Origin: Aphidius gifuensis
Taxonomy: Eukaryota; Arthropoda; Insecta; Hymenoptera; Braconidae
Length of the DNA: 64,000 bases
Direction of reading: 5' to 3'
Assembly (NCBI RefSeq): GCF_014905175.1
Contig: NC_057790.1
Location: 25,446,469-25,510,468 of the forward strand
Under the pieces are notes generated by a model, which worked only from the letters and a program-made list of their open reading frames with translations, ran no database searches and was not told the origin of the DNA. The translations under genes were made by a program, and so were the position numbers. How positions within the stretch are numbered: the first letter of the stretch is position 1; every line of letters begins with the position of its first letter. Positions 13,131 to 26,420 of this stretch are shown here, piece by piece.

Positions 13131-16100
13131 AAGAGTGCAAGAGAGAAATCAAATTATATCAAAAAAAAAAAATCATAAAAAGAGGTTTCTTCATATACTG
13201 GAGGGTAGCCAAAGAGGAAATATATAAGAAAACTGAAAAATAAAAAAATAAAATAAATGAAGAATATGGAAAATTTTACATTGGGGTAGGTCTTCAACCC
13301 CCCTGACTGCACCCTTCTTCATTTTATTGGCCTTGCGCTCAATAAAATTGTAAATACATAGAAAAAATTGTTGCAAAATTTTTTTATAGATATTTTTTCT
13401 TTTATTTAAAACTTTGAATGTCTTGTATATATATTTATTTTTTTTTTACATGATGTATTATTTATCATACATGATTGTTTGTTAAACAAAAAAAAAAAAG
13501 GGTAAAATTTCTTGAATTTTTCGTTACAATAGATGAGAGTGTATATAAAGACTTCAAGTTGTGAAATTGTAAGAATAAGTAACTGCAGGGGGATGCGAAA
13601 GTCGTAAGGAAACATCTACCTGCTGAGAAATAAATAAAAAAAAAAGGGCCTTCTGTCAATGGTTGATTTGTGCTGTCCACAATGAATGCTACCGTCGGTG
13701 GTGGTATGAGAGGAACATGCGCGCATTTGCTAGAAAGAAAAATAAAAAAACTTGAAGGAAAGCAAGAAGACTAAATTGAAGACTTGAAAATTGAATTGAG
13801 TAAAAATTTGATATGTAAGACCCAATTGGATAATATACCTAGCGGTAAAAATGACGGTCAATGTATTGAATATCATGCAACTGGTAAAAATTTTTTACTT
13901 TTATATTTGTTTGCGATTGAAGAGATCAAATTTATTAATGCTGCAATACATTCATATATCGTGGGAGTTTAAAAAATTCTATATAACATCAAGTGCGGAA
14001 GTACCACCTTTTTTTTTTTTTTGAATAAGTTTTTTTTTACTTGCAATTTTCATTTGAATATAAAAAATTTTTTCATTGTAATTTTATAACATCTGTTGAT
14101 ACCGTTTTCCAAAAGACAAAATAGAAAAAAAATTAAAATACTTTTTTTTATATTTTAGATAAATTATTCGGTATGTTTTTTCTAATCAATTATTTAGATA
14201 TAAAAATAAAATACATTAAACATGTGTGTGTGTGTAATTTAAAAAACATAGAATATATTTTCAATTTTTTTTTTTTTTTTGTGATAAAAGTTTATAAAAG
14301 TTATACGTGACTGTTGACATGCGATATAGCTGCGGTTGTTCGTAGGAGAATTAGTAAACGGTGTTTTATATATATTTTTTTTTTTTTTATATTTTATATA
14401 GTGAATACCATTGTGGTATTATTTTTTGACAGATTACAGTTATCGAAAGACGACAGGGCCCCTTTCCAATGTGTACAGTCAATGACCCACCTTTTTTTGC
14501 ATGACGAGTGTGATTCAAAATATAATTATTCAAAGGACAATATTTTACTGGTTATATGGGAATTTAGTATGACAATAAAAACTTGCGTGTACCGTTCGTA
14601 AATTAGTATATATGTCCTCAAAAAAAATTGGCAATAGTATGATAAAATTTAAAGTTTTTATCGAAAATATTTTATCGTTATAATTTTACGTTAATTTTTT
14701 TTTAAATATCATTTTATTTGGGTAGATATTCACTGAGCAATTTAGTGATGATCAGCTGACTCATTATAATTTACAATAATTTTATTATAAAACTTTAACT
14801 TTAATTTTCGAAATCGAAATTTGAAATTTCTATTTAATTTTCGAAACTGTTTATTAATTTTTAAACACAATTAAACACAATTATTTAGCATCAAAAATTT
14901 TTCTAAATATAATTTCTTTGAATTTTCTTGTCTTGTGTTTATCTGCAAATATAAAAACAAATTTGGAATTTTTTTTTTTTATGCTTACACCGCCTGTGAA
15001 ATGTGACAAGTCAGCGCGCGATGTCACATACCAAATCGCAGTTTGCGGAAAACAAAAAAAAATAAATAAAATTTCAAAAATTTCTCCTACATTCACTAAT
15101 AGACATTTTCGATTGATTTTTTTTTCATTAAAACTATCAAGATACCGACTTAATTATGTCATAAAATTTAATAACTAATCTACATTTTTTGTCCTTTAAT
15201 TTCATCAACGAAAAATGAGCTAAACTATTTTTTATTTCGTATAGATTATATAAATGTTACATAAACTTTGACATCTATCATCACCCATAAAAAATATATA
15301 TTAATTTTTCAAATCATATGAACTTGAATAGCCGATAAGTTAACAATTTTTAAGTATAAATCAAAGTGACAAATACGTGTGAGCAGTCCGTGTTTCAGAA
15401 CAATGTGTGTTAATATGTTTTCAAAAAATTTTCGGGTGTCCCGCGAGGTCATTAAACTGTCGTTTGGACGTGCTTGTACAGTTATACGTATATTTATATG
15501 TATGTACACATTACTATCAGACCGGACGAGAAAAAATAAATATAAAAAAATAAAATAAAAAACAGCCAAAGCGGTTCCTGACCTCCGGTGTTTGACTCAT
15601 CGCTTCTAAAATCAGTGACTCCAAATTGTCTATATATACTCAGGTATCAAAATATTAAAAAAAAAACATATAAAAATTATATATATTTGTTATTTTTAAG
15701 TGTGATGATAAAACATATTTATATCCAATAAAAATACATAATAAAATAGACAGAAAAATATACAAGTTCAAAAATCTATTAACAATATTTCAAGGTCAAT
15801 GCCAACCGTTTATAAAATATATTTTTCTAGTGTTCTTTTAATTTACAAAAATATATATTATTTTCTATTTTAACATGTTCATTTTGTCTAAAAACCTCGA
15901 AACACAATTTTGTATATAGTTTACATGACTTTGTGGAAATTTTAAAGAATAGAAAATTTTGTATCTACACCATAATACAAATTCGAAACCCCTCTGGTGA
16001 CACTTTGTGTAGAAAAAAAAAGACACAAGTAGCTAAGTTACAAGGTCAAGACCTAAACGGTATCCTCTCTACATGTTTAAAAAAAAAAGAAAAAAGGAAA

Positions 16101-19100
16101 AGTAATTCCTAGAAAGATAGAAATTTTTTTATCTACATATTTTTCGTTTTTTTTTTTTTTTATAATTTCAAAGTGTACAATATTTTTCAATTAAATATCT
16201 TTGAAAATAGATGAAAAAAAAAACCAAGATATTACACAAGATAAGCTAGAGAAAAAAAAAAAAATATTAAAGTTCGTTTACCCTGAGGATATATAGAAAG
16301 GATTCACTTGGAAAAGAAAAAAAAAAAATGTCAGTATGAAGTTTCAATATAGAGATCAATGTTATTTCGAATCATTGCTTCTCAGAAAAATAAAAAAAAA
16401 GGTAAAGAAATTCCGTGACATTAACGAAAGAAATGTTATTTGAAAAAGATAGATATTGTTTATATATAAAAATAAATAAAAAGTGTATAAAAGAGTGAGT
16501 AATCAGTGTGTTTTAAGTGATAACTTGATAAGTTATTTGTAAGTGACACTACAACTCAAGCAAGCAAAAAAAAGAAAATGAATTCTATATTTTTAAAAAT
16601 AAAAATTGAGTGATTCTTGTATGTACGCATGAACAAGAGGTACATATATATATTTTTTAAAATATGTTTATTGTATATGCGTATATTAAATACTGCATAT
16701 AACAAATAATATACGATATATGGTCGTTCACCCGTTGCTCACTCGGCAAAGATGGATGTAAATCGACCGCGTGCCTGGAGTCACCCAAACGTGTGCCACA
16801 CGATGAAGAGGTCAATGCACCGATAAAATTATCCGATTGTCCGTTCGATCGTTGAAGAAACAGTAGCAAGAATTTACACGAAAAATAATAAATAAAAAAA
16901 TAAATTATATATATAAAAAATTGTGAATGGTTAATTTTATTATAAAAATAAATTGACTAAGAAATATTTTACAACTATTTCATTACATGAGTACTTGACA
17001 ATCAGAGTAGAAATAACAAATAATAAATATGTATATAGAAAACAAATTATTAAGTTTAAAGTTCAATATTTACTGTTTTGAATTGAAAAAAAAAAAAATG
17101 TTAAAAATTTATATATGTGCATAAATATTTAACTATGCAAATGCTTTTGACACATCAGATGAATGCATGACATCTTGTATGTATATTGCATATTAAAATT
17201 TTCTATTTTTTTTTATCGAGATGTAATGAAAATAATTATAATAGTTTATAAGGTGTTGTTGTTGTTGCTGTTGTTTTTTTCGGGGTCAAATTATGTGAGT
17301 AAATAATTTTTAGAAACGCACTTGTTATAGAAATAATTATATTTCGTTTTTTTTTTTTTTTTTCTGCATGGCAGGAGGTATGAAGTTGGGTGTGGGATAA
17401 ATTCTGGTGACAAGATGAAACTGAGGGTAACACAACAGGAGCAAATGTATATGTGCCAACAATTTGTATATTTTGAAGGTATCCAACCTTTCTTGTTGGT
17501 ATTTCAAATTCAAGTCAGAAGGGAAATTAAAATCAATGATGTATTCGAGTTTTATTGTTGGTATTTTTAGAGGCTAATTTTATCAATTTATTATTGCACA
17601 ATTAAATCGGTATTATAACTTATTAAACGCGAAAAAAAAATCAAATAAAAAAGTTCATTTATAAAAGCAGGAACTAATTTTGAATTATTTTCTTTTTCTT
17701 TGTCGCGATGATGGTTTACATATTGGAGCAGTCATTACGCTCATAGCTCGATCCTACCCATACAGATAAACATTTTTCACTAATTTTTTTTGCAATGGGT
17801 TAATTGAAATGTCAACTTTTTTTTGTGATTAATTTCAACAATTAACCTTGAAGAATAACAACAAAAAAATCAACAATGAAAATTAAAAAAAATCACATCT
17901 TTTCGTAAATAATTTTTCTATTTTTTCTATCAAGTTCAATTATCATAATTAATTATATATATAATTAATAAAAAAAAAAAAAATTCTATTCTCAGATTTA
18001 GATAGTTTTCTTTTTTTTTTTTTCAAATTTATCGTTAATTTTAAACTTGGGTTTTTTTTTTTATTTTCAACAATGGTATACAAAGTTTACCCAAGTGTGT
18101 TCTATATTTTCCAAGACTCGAAAAAAGTTGAAAAAATTCACATTTATTTTAAAAAAATAAAGAAAAAAAACTCCACAAGAGTTTTTCTAAATAGAAAAAA
18201 ATATATCTCAACAACTTCTATTGTTTCCTATATAGAGCCATACAGATCGTCGCTGTCAGCGGTCAACAAATGCTTTTTTTTTTTTCTCCGTCCCAACATG
18301 ATCAAGTATAGAAGCAGCAAAATATTTTTTTTTTCTTTTCATATACCTATCTGAACCTACAGAATCATTGACACTTTCATCAAGAAATTCACATGTTATT
18401 TTTTCACTCACATCAAGCAGTCCGTTACTCAACCTAAAGAACTAATATTTTTTTTTTTTTGAAAAACAAAACAACGCTTTTATCAATTTTTCTTATTTAA
18501 AATAAAAATAATTGTGTTGATTTTTTGTTCAACAATTTTTTTGACAATTACTTTATTTTCTTTAGTAAATTTAAACAATAAATTTTTTTTTTGTATTCAT
18601 CAAGCTTTACACAGATATTGTGCTAAAACATTCAACAGCAGAAATAGAGTCGTGTTTTAAATTTTAAAAATAATAATAAAACATTGTAAAACCAGAGAGC
18701 TACATGACAAATTGTTTCGTATGGTAACGGAGAAATTACTATACCGTTACTGACGCAAAAATGTTTTATCCTTTTTTTTTGTTATTTTCATTATTTTTTT
18801 CTGTTTTTATTTTGCCAGGTCAGGTGTTGTGGCTATATACAGTCTCGTATATTTTTTTAAAAAAATCCCTCAACGAAAAAAAAATATAAATACAGATATA
18901 AAAAATTTATTTTTCGTTACATAAAAAAATATATATATTTGTTTAGTATTTTTTGCTTTCTGTCCAGTACATGGACAGACGAAATTTGAGTACTTTAAGA
19001 GTACTTGTTGATATATATGTGCTTGAAAAAAATCATACATACAAGTTTGGCAAAGGAGAAATCGGAATTAACGAGAAGCAGCTGTCGTGATTTCACCGGA

Positions 19101-20150
19101 TACTAAAGCAAGCTTTGTATAAATAAAAAATGAAAAAATATATTTAAAATAAACTAACAATAAATATTTTAAAAAGCTTTATTAAAAAGCTCAATGTTTT
19201 TTCAATTTTCATATTGACAAATTATTTGTATTTTCATTTATTGAAATTGTATTTGCCAAAAAATCAAAATGAAATTACTAAAAAAAATAGAAAAGCCTTT
19301 GAATAAATTTATAAAAAATATTATTAATCCCATGATAATTTTTGCAGAATATAATTTGTCAAAAATGCGAAAAAAAAGTATATTTAGTTTTAGTATATAT
19401 ACACACAGCTGGATATACGCCAAACTCATCGAAAAAAAAAGGAAAAAAAAAATGAAATCAAAGTGTCCGCATTGGGTTGGCCTACTCGCGAATCTGCCCT
19501 TTAAATTTGTCATTTTTTTTATTAAAATATTTATCTTAAATCTGCATGTTAAACTCTAAAAGTATATTATATATTTTGTAAAAATATATTAAATAAAATA
19601 ATAGTTGAAAATTTTTAATTTTAGCTGAGACAAAATTTAAGTAAATCATATGTATTATTCGTGAATCGAGACAGTGGCTTTATATTACAACTATCATAAT
19701 CGTTTGTCATAACCCACTTTGGTATTATTATACACGTATATATATGTTATAATATTTATTATATATGAAAACCTACTGTCGAGCTTTCAGACGTTGAAGC
19801 CATTCGACGAATTGACATAAAAAGAAAGAAAAACCTAATAACGAAAATAACATCCAACGATCAATAATATGTTGTAAAAATAAAATTTTATGCTATGAAT
19901 TAATTCAAGCTAATATATTTCATTAATTTCATTAATTATTTTCAATTTAAATCTAATATTATATCAACGAAAAAAAAAAAAAAAAATACAGCGCCAAGTG
20001 AAATTTGCTCAAAACTTTATCAAATTTTTATTTAATTTTTCGTTTGACTAATTTGTATTCGATGATGATGATAAAAACAGGTAAATATATCTTCAAATTA
20101 TAATACAGCGTATAAGAGATCAAAGCTTAACATAAAAAAAAAAAATATGT
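13131..20150. other. Gene-poor A+T-rich DNA, probable HR3 intron
   Basis: No exon is supported. Open frames in this stretch are mostly low complexity. GC-richer patches occur near 15430-15620 and 16720-16860 (the latter listed separately). A (GTTGTT)n tract is near 17255-17275 and poly-A/T runs are frequent. Confidence 0.45.
16720..16860. other. GC-rich patch open on both strands
   Basis: About 140 bp is close to balanced in base composition inside very A+T-rich DNA. On the minus strand one frame reads through residues such as RSNGQSDNFIGALTSSSCG and on to a GTGAGC donor-like site. On the plus strand a frame reads through SPKRVPHDEEVNAPIKLSD before a stop. Neither side has a clear acceptor with a pyrimidine tract. 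It could be an alternative HR3 exon, part of a plus-strand gene, or a conserved regulatory element. Confidence 0.3.
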
Positions 20151-20166
20151 AAATGAAGAAAGTAAA

Positions 20167-20218
20167 ATGTCGCGACAAAGCGCCAATGAAGATTTTCGCA
20201 ATCAGCCTTCTTCAGCAG
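20167..20218 (+). CDS. Possible first coding exon of an unrecognised plus-strand gene
   Basis: A start codon in good insect context (AGTAAAATG) opens a 17-residue frame, MSRQSANEDFRNQPSSA, with a mixed polar composition unlike the Phe/Lys/Ile strings around it. It ends at GCAG|GTGAAT, a plausible donor in phase 1. The first good acceptor downstream (ATTTTGTTTTACAG, exon starting at 21279) would add AEQLHQ and then a stop, giving only 23 residues, so either the true next exon is elsewhere or the product is very short. It lies opposite the HR3 intron, so it would be a nested gene. I do not recognise the peptide. Confidence 0.3.
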
Positions 20219-21415
20219 GTGAATATACTAGACATATTTTATGTTGCACATAAACGCGTGAATATATTTTTTTTTCATTTTTATTTTTTTTTTTCATACG
20301 CATATATACATTTGTAGTCGTTGAAATAAATTTTTCTATTATATGCATACACAGGTGTGTACACAATCTCTTTCAATATATCTCTCATACAATTTATATA
20401 CATGTGCTTCATAGTGTAATGAAAAGTCAAATATATACATATACAGCTTGCATTGAATAATAACGCAATAACAATATATACACTGATACAAAAGAAATAA
20501 AAGACTTGTGATGTCATGCTAAAGTCAGTGCTTCCTCTATTAGGAAAGTCTATATTTATCAGAAGAAGACAAAAGTCCTTGAAAGATGCAAGTTGTTTTT
20601 TTTTCTTTGATATATTATTTCATCACAAAAAATAAATTTAAAAAATAGTAAATGAATTTTAGAAAATAAACAAACCAATTGAATAGACGTAGTTGGAAAG
20701 TTTTTACTTGTAAATAGTGCAACAATTTTAAAATATATTTTTTTATTTCTTTTCTTTATGTACAATTGTTTGTGGTTTTTTTATTTTGAATAAAATTTTT
20801 TTTATTTCTTTTATCTCTTACGTTATAAATGACGCAAGTGTGTGAGGATATAAGTTTACGAAGAAAGATTTTGGCCCCGCTGGCGGAGAAAGCAGCATCT
20901 CACTTTTTGAGTTCTATATCTTTTTTAGTTTTTTTTTTTGGTAATTTTATCTCGATGTCAGTTGACAGATGGACAAAATTTAGTTTGAAGAAAATAAATA
21001 GTTTTGTGTGTAGCGATGTCACTGAATTTTTTTGAATAATTTATTGTAATATTTGAGAGATATGTATGAGATGATAAAATTATTATATATTACGGAGAAA
21101 AAGTTTACCGTTGTGGAAGCGCTCATGATGATTTTTTTTTCTGTTTAAAAAATATGTTTTACCTGTAAAATATAGGTGCTAAAAACTGTCGATAGACTAA
21201 TTTTTATTATCTCATTTCGATTGTGCTCTTCTCTAATTAAATTGCTTCAAAAAAGATACGAAATATTTTGTTTTACAGCCGAACAATTGCACCAATAAAA
21301 ACAACATTTGGCGTTTATTTAGAGCGTAGAAAAATTGATATAAAAAAATTGCAACCTTTTGCAATTATAACGAAATGAAAATTGATACTTAGGCCTTTTT
21401 GTTACTAAGACTTAC
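20219..21415. other. No supported gene apart from a possible acceptor
   Basis: A+T-rich DNA with a GC-richer patch at 20829-20910 that is open in one plus frame but lacks splice signals. A pyrimidine-rich acceptor ends at 21278 on the plus strand and is the only candidate partner seen for the donor at 20219. Confidence 0.35.
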
Positions 21416-21501
21416 CAACATACAAGTACCATCCACCCAAAAAAATAACAGCTTAAATTTGGTTCCTTTTATCAAGATCAGGATGTAAAAATTAAACTCA
21501 C
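21416..21501 (-). other. Candidate noncoding or alternative exon bounded by a ratchet-type splice site
   Basis: Read on the minus strand, a long T tract plus GCTTTCAG (ending at 21502) is followed at once by GTGAGT. The junction can serve as an acceptor, as a donor after zero-length joining, or both. An 86-nt segment follows and ends TGTTG|GTAAGTC, a strong donor. One frame is open across the segment, but it ends in phase 0, which does not fit the phase 1 of the HR3 first exons, so a leader exon or a recursive splice point in the long HR3 intron is more likely than a coding insert. Confidence 0.4.
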
Positions 21502-21989
21502 CTGAAAGCAAAAAAAAAAATAAAAACACATTAATGAATCAGCAAAAAATTTATTCATATATTAAATTTCATATATGATTCAAGTTGAAGTAAAAAAAAA
21601 ACAAAAATTAATTTCGAAAATCACAGAGACTATACATATATATTTTTGTTTATTTATTTATTTTTTTAGTGGCTTGCACTTTCATTGCCACAGCAATACG
21701 AGCCTTTTATAGCTTTAACAATCTCTCGGTGAGTTTTGGTGAACATACCTGCCAAAAAGGGCCAAAAAAAATCGTTGAAAAATTTTTATATAAATTAAAA
21801 CATAGAATGAAATTCTTGTTATGATTAAAGTATCATTGAATTAATTTTTACACATATGTATATAAATTTAAAAATAAAAACAAACAAACAACAAGTAGAA
21901 ACATGATTGTTATAAAAAAAATCAAATTTATATATACTAAAAATAATATAAAAAAAAAATAAAGAAGCGAATGTAAAAAAATAAAAAAA

Positions 21990-22210
21990 GGACCGCATTA
22001 CGGGATTCAGTTGATAAAAATAATAATCTACGCTCGTCCTTACTTCCAAATACGTATATAACTTGACGACGGGGTACTTTCAATCCTGACCCACATTCAC
22101 ACAGTATTTTTATTTTTTTTATTTTTTAATACATTGCTGTCTTACTCAAACTCTTAAAACTTACTGATCGTACATCTCAGAATCACTCTTACTTCGCCCC
22201 TTCACCGATC
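21990..22210 (-). promoter_or_regulatory. GC-richer block with two minus-strand splice donors; possible leader exon
   Basis: On the minus strand ATCA|GTAAGTTTT lies at about 22163-22152 and TTGGAA|GTAAGG at about 22027-22016, close together in DNA with more CG dinucleotides than the flanks. They would supply the donor partner for the acceptor at 21502. No long open frame accompanies them, so they are read as untranslated leader, with low certainty. Confidence 0.25.
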
Positions 22211-23381
22211 CCAAAAATAACGAAAAAAAAAACAACATAATAAACCATAAAATTAAATGATATCAATTCAACAATAATTACCAGAAAAAAAATTGAAAAA
22301 ATAAATGTAAACAATTAAGTAATTTTAATTTCTTTAAATTAATAATATTTAGGGTTGTTTAAATATTTTTTTTTGGGTATAAATATTTGTATTACATTAG
22401 CATTTTTATGATGATTTTTTAGACTTACAAAAGTCTTTGATGTATAAAATTTTTCTACAAGTTATAGAAAAAAAAATAAAGCAGTGGGGAAAAATGATGT
22501 AATGTGAATTGTCTCTCGCAATACTACGTTAACTTGGTTTTTATATATCTATACAAAATTATCTGCACAACATGTGTGCAAAGTGTTTGCAGGTAAATAC
22601 TAAAAAACAACAACGGTGGAGCGATAAGTGCGGGTGATTTCGATTTGTTATAATATCCGACAGGAAGTATTGTAAAAAAATAAAAAAAACTACATTAAAA
22701 TTGTTAAGAAATATTTATAAACGATTGACATTATAAAAGTTAAAGAACAACTCGTTCAATCATATATTTATAATTTTTTTTTTTATTTCTATTATTGACG
22801 TATGAGCAGTGTTTGATGAATATTTTAAGAAAGGCTTGGTCAGGGTGGTTATTCATAAAAAATTTCCCACGATTGAGAGCCATAGTTTTTATGGACAAGT
22901 TTTACAACAGGAACTGCTCGATATCATTAATCTTTAAATATTGAATCATCAAATTTATAATCAAATTAAAATGTCATTATATTTAAAAATTTAATATTTT
23001 TTATTTTTTTTTTTTCGTTATAATTTATGGATGCTAATTTAGAAAATTGTTGTTAATTAATTTAAATAGGAAACAAAGCTTTTTAGATGATTGTAATTTT
23101 AGTAATTCATTATAATTTTTATATAATTACAATGGTAATATTTTTATTCTTTTTTTATTAATATTTTTATTTTTTTTTCGAAATATTTTCTTGTCTCTCC
23201 TTGTCTCTCCCTGTCTCTCCTTGTCAACCGTAAATTAAATTTTATAAATTTCACAAAATTATGGACATTTAAAATGATTCGTATTGGTAAATCATAAAAT
23301 TGTTGATTAATTTTTACATTAATTATTTAATTTTGTTGTTAAATAATTTTTTGAAAATGTCGGTAATATCATTATTTGCAA

Positions 23382-23413
23382 ATACCGACAATTTAATATG
23401 AAATTGTCGGTAT
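23382..23413. repeat. Perfect 13-bp inverted repeat, 6-nt loop
   Basis: ATACCGACAATTT at 23382-23394 is followed after AATATG by its exact reverse complement at 23401-23413. A further partial copy of the arm (TGTCGGTAAT) lies at about 23359. Three related half-sites within 55 bp suggest a small mobile-element end or a protein-binding palindrome. Confidence 0.65.
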
Positions 23414-23478
23414 GACCAAAGTTTGATGATAAGACAGATTAAGTTGTTTATTATTTTTCCAACTTTAACAAATACTAG

Positions 23479-23492
23479 TGCCATCTAGTGAT
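23479..23492 (-). promoter_or_regulatory. CTCF-like motif
   Basis: The minus-strand reading TCACTAGATGGCACTA agrees with CCASYAGRKGGCRSTG at 14 of 16 positions by my alignment. It lies between the putative HR3 promoters at 12.6 kb and 26.3 kb. Function is inferred from the motif alone. Confidence 0.35.
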
Positions 23493-23525
23493 GATATTTT
23501 GTAAAAATCGTCCTTGCCAAGGCTG

Positions 23526-23550
23526 TAGGCCGTCGAACTATTGGCCTACT
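23526..23550. repeat. 7-bp GC-rich inverted repeat
   Basis: GTAGGCC and GGCCTAC are separated by 11 nt. It lies 110 bp from the 13-bp palindrome at 23382, in the only GC-richer DNA for several kilobases on this side. Confidence 0.5.
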
Positions 23551-25662
23551 GTGGTATGCCACGCAACATCACAAGTTTGCCAGCACATTTCATTTAAAAA
23601 AAAAGACAAATTACATTTGACAGAAAATAAAATCAACAAAATTGACAAACAGCCAATTATTTGTCAAATAATTTGTTGATAATTTCTGTACTTTTGCAGG
23701 GAAAATATATTTTAAAAAATTTTAAATAGCCACCTTAAATTACATGTGATTTTATATCAAATATAAATTACATTTTTAAATATAAAAAAAGAAATTTTTC
23801 AGCTAATAAAAACCATAATCATTTCATCATTCATATTTATAGTGTTATATTTTTCCAGCACTTGATTTTTTTTGTTGATAATGAATTTAAGTCTCTTTTG
23901 AAAAATGTGAATAATGAATGCAAATTAAATCTTTACACAGTCGTAAAAATTTTTTATATATTGTCGTGAAAATATTCATTGTTTGTTTGTTTTGTTCTCA
24001 GTGAAATTTAGCACATAACTTAAGAAAAATCATACAAAGACAAAATGAGTATTAAAATAAAAATTTTTAAAGTTTTTCGAATCAATAACGTGTCGAGTGG
24101 GTCATAAAATAAAAACGTATATTATTTAAAAAATATTCTAAAATGATTAACTGCGTTTAAATGTATAATGTTCATATGAAAATTTAAAAATTAACAATGT
24201 TCTCTATGAATAAATAACAAATGATTCAAACATTAAAAATTTTATCATGTGTATAAGTTACACATGTAAAACACTGTTTTGAAAAGCACCGTTGCTTTTC
24301 TTTTATAGAATATTTGTTCAAAACGTGTGTTTGCCTGAATAGCGTATTTACTAAAGAAAGAAAGAAAAAAAAAATTTTTAAAAAACTCTTTGACCTTTCT
24401 TAGCCGGAAGAAAATGCGCCTTAAAAATATATTTTCATTTAAAATTAAAACGTGTGTTATTTTACATATGACGAGTGTTGACATCTGTGCCAAAAAATAC
24501 AACTAAAAAAAATTTTGCAAATTAAAATATCAAGTGATATAAGCGTAGCTCAAGTCAGACATGTGAAGTAATAATTTTTTTTTCTTTCAAATTAAATTAC
24601 ATAAAGACAATACGCATGACATTAAACATGCGAACATATTTATATTCAAAAAAACATGTGTAATAAACACAATGAAAAATGAATTAAATTAAATTAAAAA
24701 AAAAAATTACATTAACGGAAAATAAAAAATTAAAATTTAGTTCATTTCTGGCTGAGAATACCGTAAATCCCAAGAGCCAAACAAGCCTCATCGTTCACCG
24801 TTCCGGCAATTAAAACGGCTCATCTTCAGCACCCCGAGGTGTTTTATAAATATAAATCCAAGTTTAAAAAATAAAATAAAAAATAAAAACAAGTGTGAGA
24901 GCATAACGCACAAGTAAAATAAAAGTACCAGCTCAAAAATTTCCAACAACAAACAACAACAAAATAAATGCATTAATAACTAATAATTAATAAAAAAAAT
25001 ATCTAACAAAAAAATAAATAAAATCAAATTTAGTTAATTAAAAATAAATATAATAAAATAACATAATAATAAATATATTTGAAAAAATATAAAATAGTAT
25101 TTATATCGTGAGCATGAATGTGTGTGATGTGAGCGTGTTTTGATTGCGTCGTTTGGTGGTCGTGGATGGTGAGACACCACGTGGGTAATCCCAGTATATA
25201 TGAGATAACGGTGTCCGGTAACCACGTCAGAGTGTTCGATGTTAGCGGTACTCTGTAGTTGGCCCGTTACTTGACCGAGAGATCCGCTAAAGAAGTGCGT
25301 TTATATATATTTTCCCTTCGCGCTCTTTCGCTAACCCCCTTCATTCTTTTTTACAAAACTATTCTATATATTTTTATATATTTATTATTATTTTTTTGCC
25401 TCTCTTCGTTCTTGCCATTCCAACGGTCTAAACCTTGTTCTTTGACCCGACTGCATCGTGCGCATCGTGATACTCGATTACGTGCACACACATGATCAAA
25501 CGAATTTTTTTTTTTATTTTTTTTCTTTCAAAAATATATACATGCTATTTAGTTGTAACTGAATTAAAATAATATACAGCGTTTAACTTGAAATTAAAAT
25601 TCTTTGAACAACAAAAAAAAAAGTTTTTTGTTTGTTTTTCTTTTGTTTATGCGACACTGTAC

Positions 25663-25891
25663 CTGTTCCTGTGATTGGCGGTGATGCAACTTGTGAACTG
25701 CTTATATCCGGTGGTTGTTGAGTTGCTATGTTTGACGTTGAATTTTGTTGTTGTTGTTGTTGTTGAGTTGTAACAACTGGTGCTACTGTTGCTTGTGATG
25801 CTGATCCTATAACTGTTGTTGCCGGTGATGTTTGTTGTTGTGGACTACTTTCCGCAATAATAACTGCCGGTATTTCCGCGCTTTCAGCCAT
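25663..25891 (-). CDS. HR3: Probable alternative first coding exon, Gln/Thr-rich; likely HR3
   Basis: The frame starts MAESAEIPAVIIAESSPQQQ in good context (GCAAGATGG) and runs 76 residues, including a seven-Gln run, to PPITGT before AACAG|GTACAG. The mixed composition, codon variety and abrupt change to low-complexity Lys/Phe after the donor show a real exon. Its phase is 1, the same as the HR3 exons at 7556 and 36691, it is on the same strand, and no other minus-strand gene is seen nearby, so it is best explained as an alternative N-terminal A/B region of HR3, typical of nuclear receptors with several promoters. The protein itself is not one I recognise, so it could be the start of a different gene whose other exons lie to the left. 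Confidence 0.55.
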
Positions 25892-26299
25892 CTTGCTTTA
25901 TTTTTATTTTTAATATTTACAGATGATTATTTTTAGCAATCAAATTTGCTCACTGATTATCGTGTTTTTTTTTTATTAATTAATTACATTTGTATCAATC
26001 GTTGAATATCTTCAATTTGTTGACGTTTTCGTCTCTTGTTATTTAAATTTTTGACCACTTTAAATCAATTATTATAATTTTTTTAAAATTCAATTATAAT
26101 AGAGTTACTTTTAATATTATTTTAAAGCTTTTTTTAAACTTTATAATTAGCTATTTATTTTAATTATTTATATATAAATTAACTATAAAATTTTTTTCTA
26201 TTTCAATTTAATTTATTATATATATAGTTTTGAATTTTCATTAATTAATTTTATTATGATGCCTTTACGTTTAATCTACAACGCTTGGCATATCGTTAA

Positions 26300-26420
26300 T
26301 GTATATTGATTTTATTTGCGTCAAATGCTCGATTTTTATATGCGCACAATGACTCAAACGATCTTATTAAAAGACCGCCGGCCAGTCTATACAGTTCTCG
26401 TGTCATCTCGATTAACTGAG
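26300..26420 (-). promoter_or_regulatory. Candidate promoter of the MAES exon
   Basis: On the minus strand CATATAAAAATC places a TATA box from 26340, just downstream of a GC-richer patch (26370-26405), and an ATCAAT initiator-like site has its A at about 26307, 33 bp away. The leader to 25891 would be about 416 nt and contains upstream ATGs, so it may be spliced. Confidence 0.35.

Larger units (their letters stand above)
22211..25582. other. Gene-poor DNA with short palindromes and a CTCF-like site
   Basis: No exon supported. It holds a decamer repeat of the type TTGTCTCTCC (three copies, about 23192-23222), a cluster of inverted repeats at 23340-23550 and a GC-richer block at about 25100-25500 containing an E-box CACGTG near 25184. 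Confidence 0.4.
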
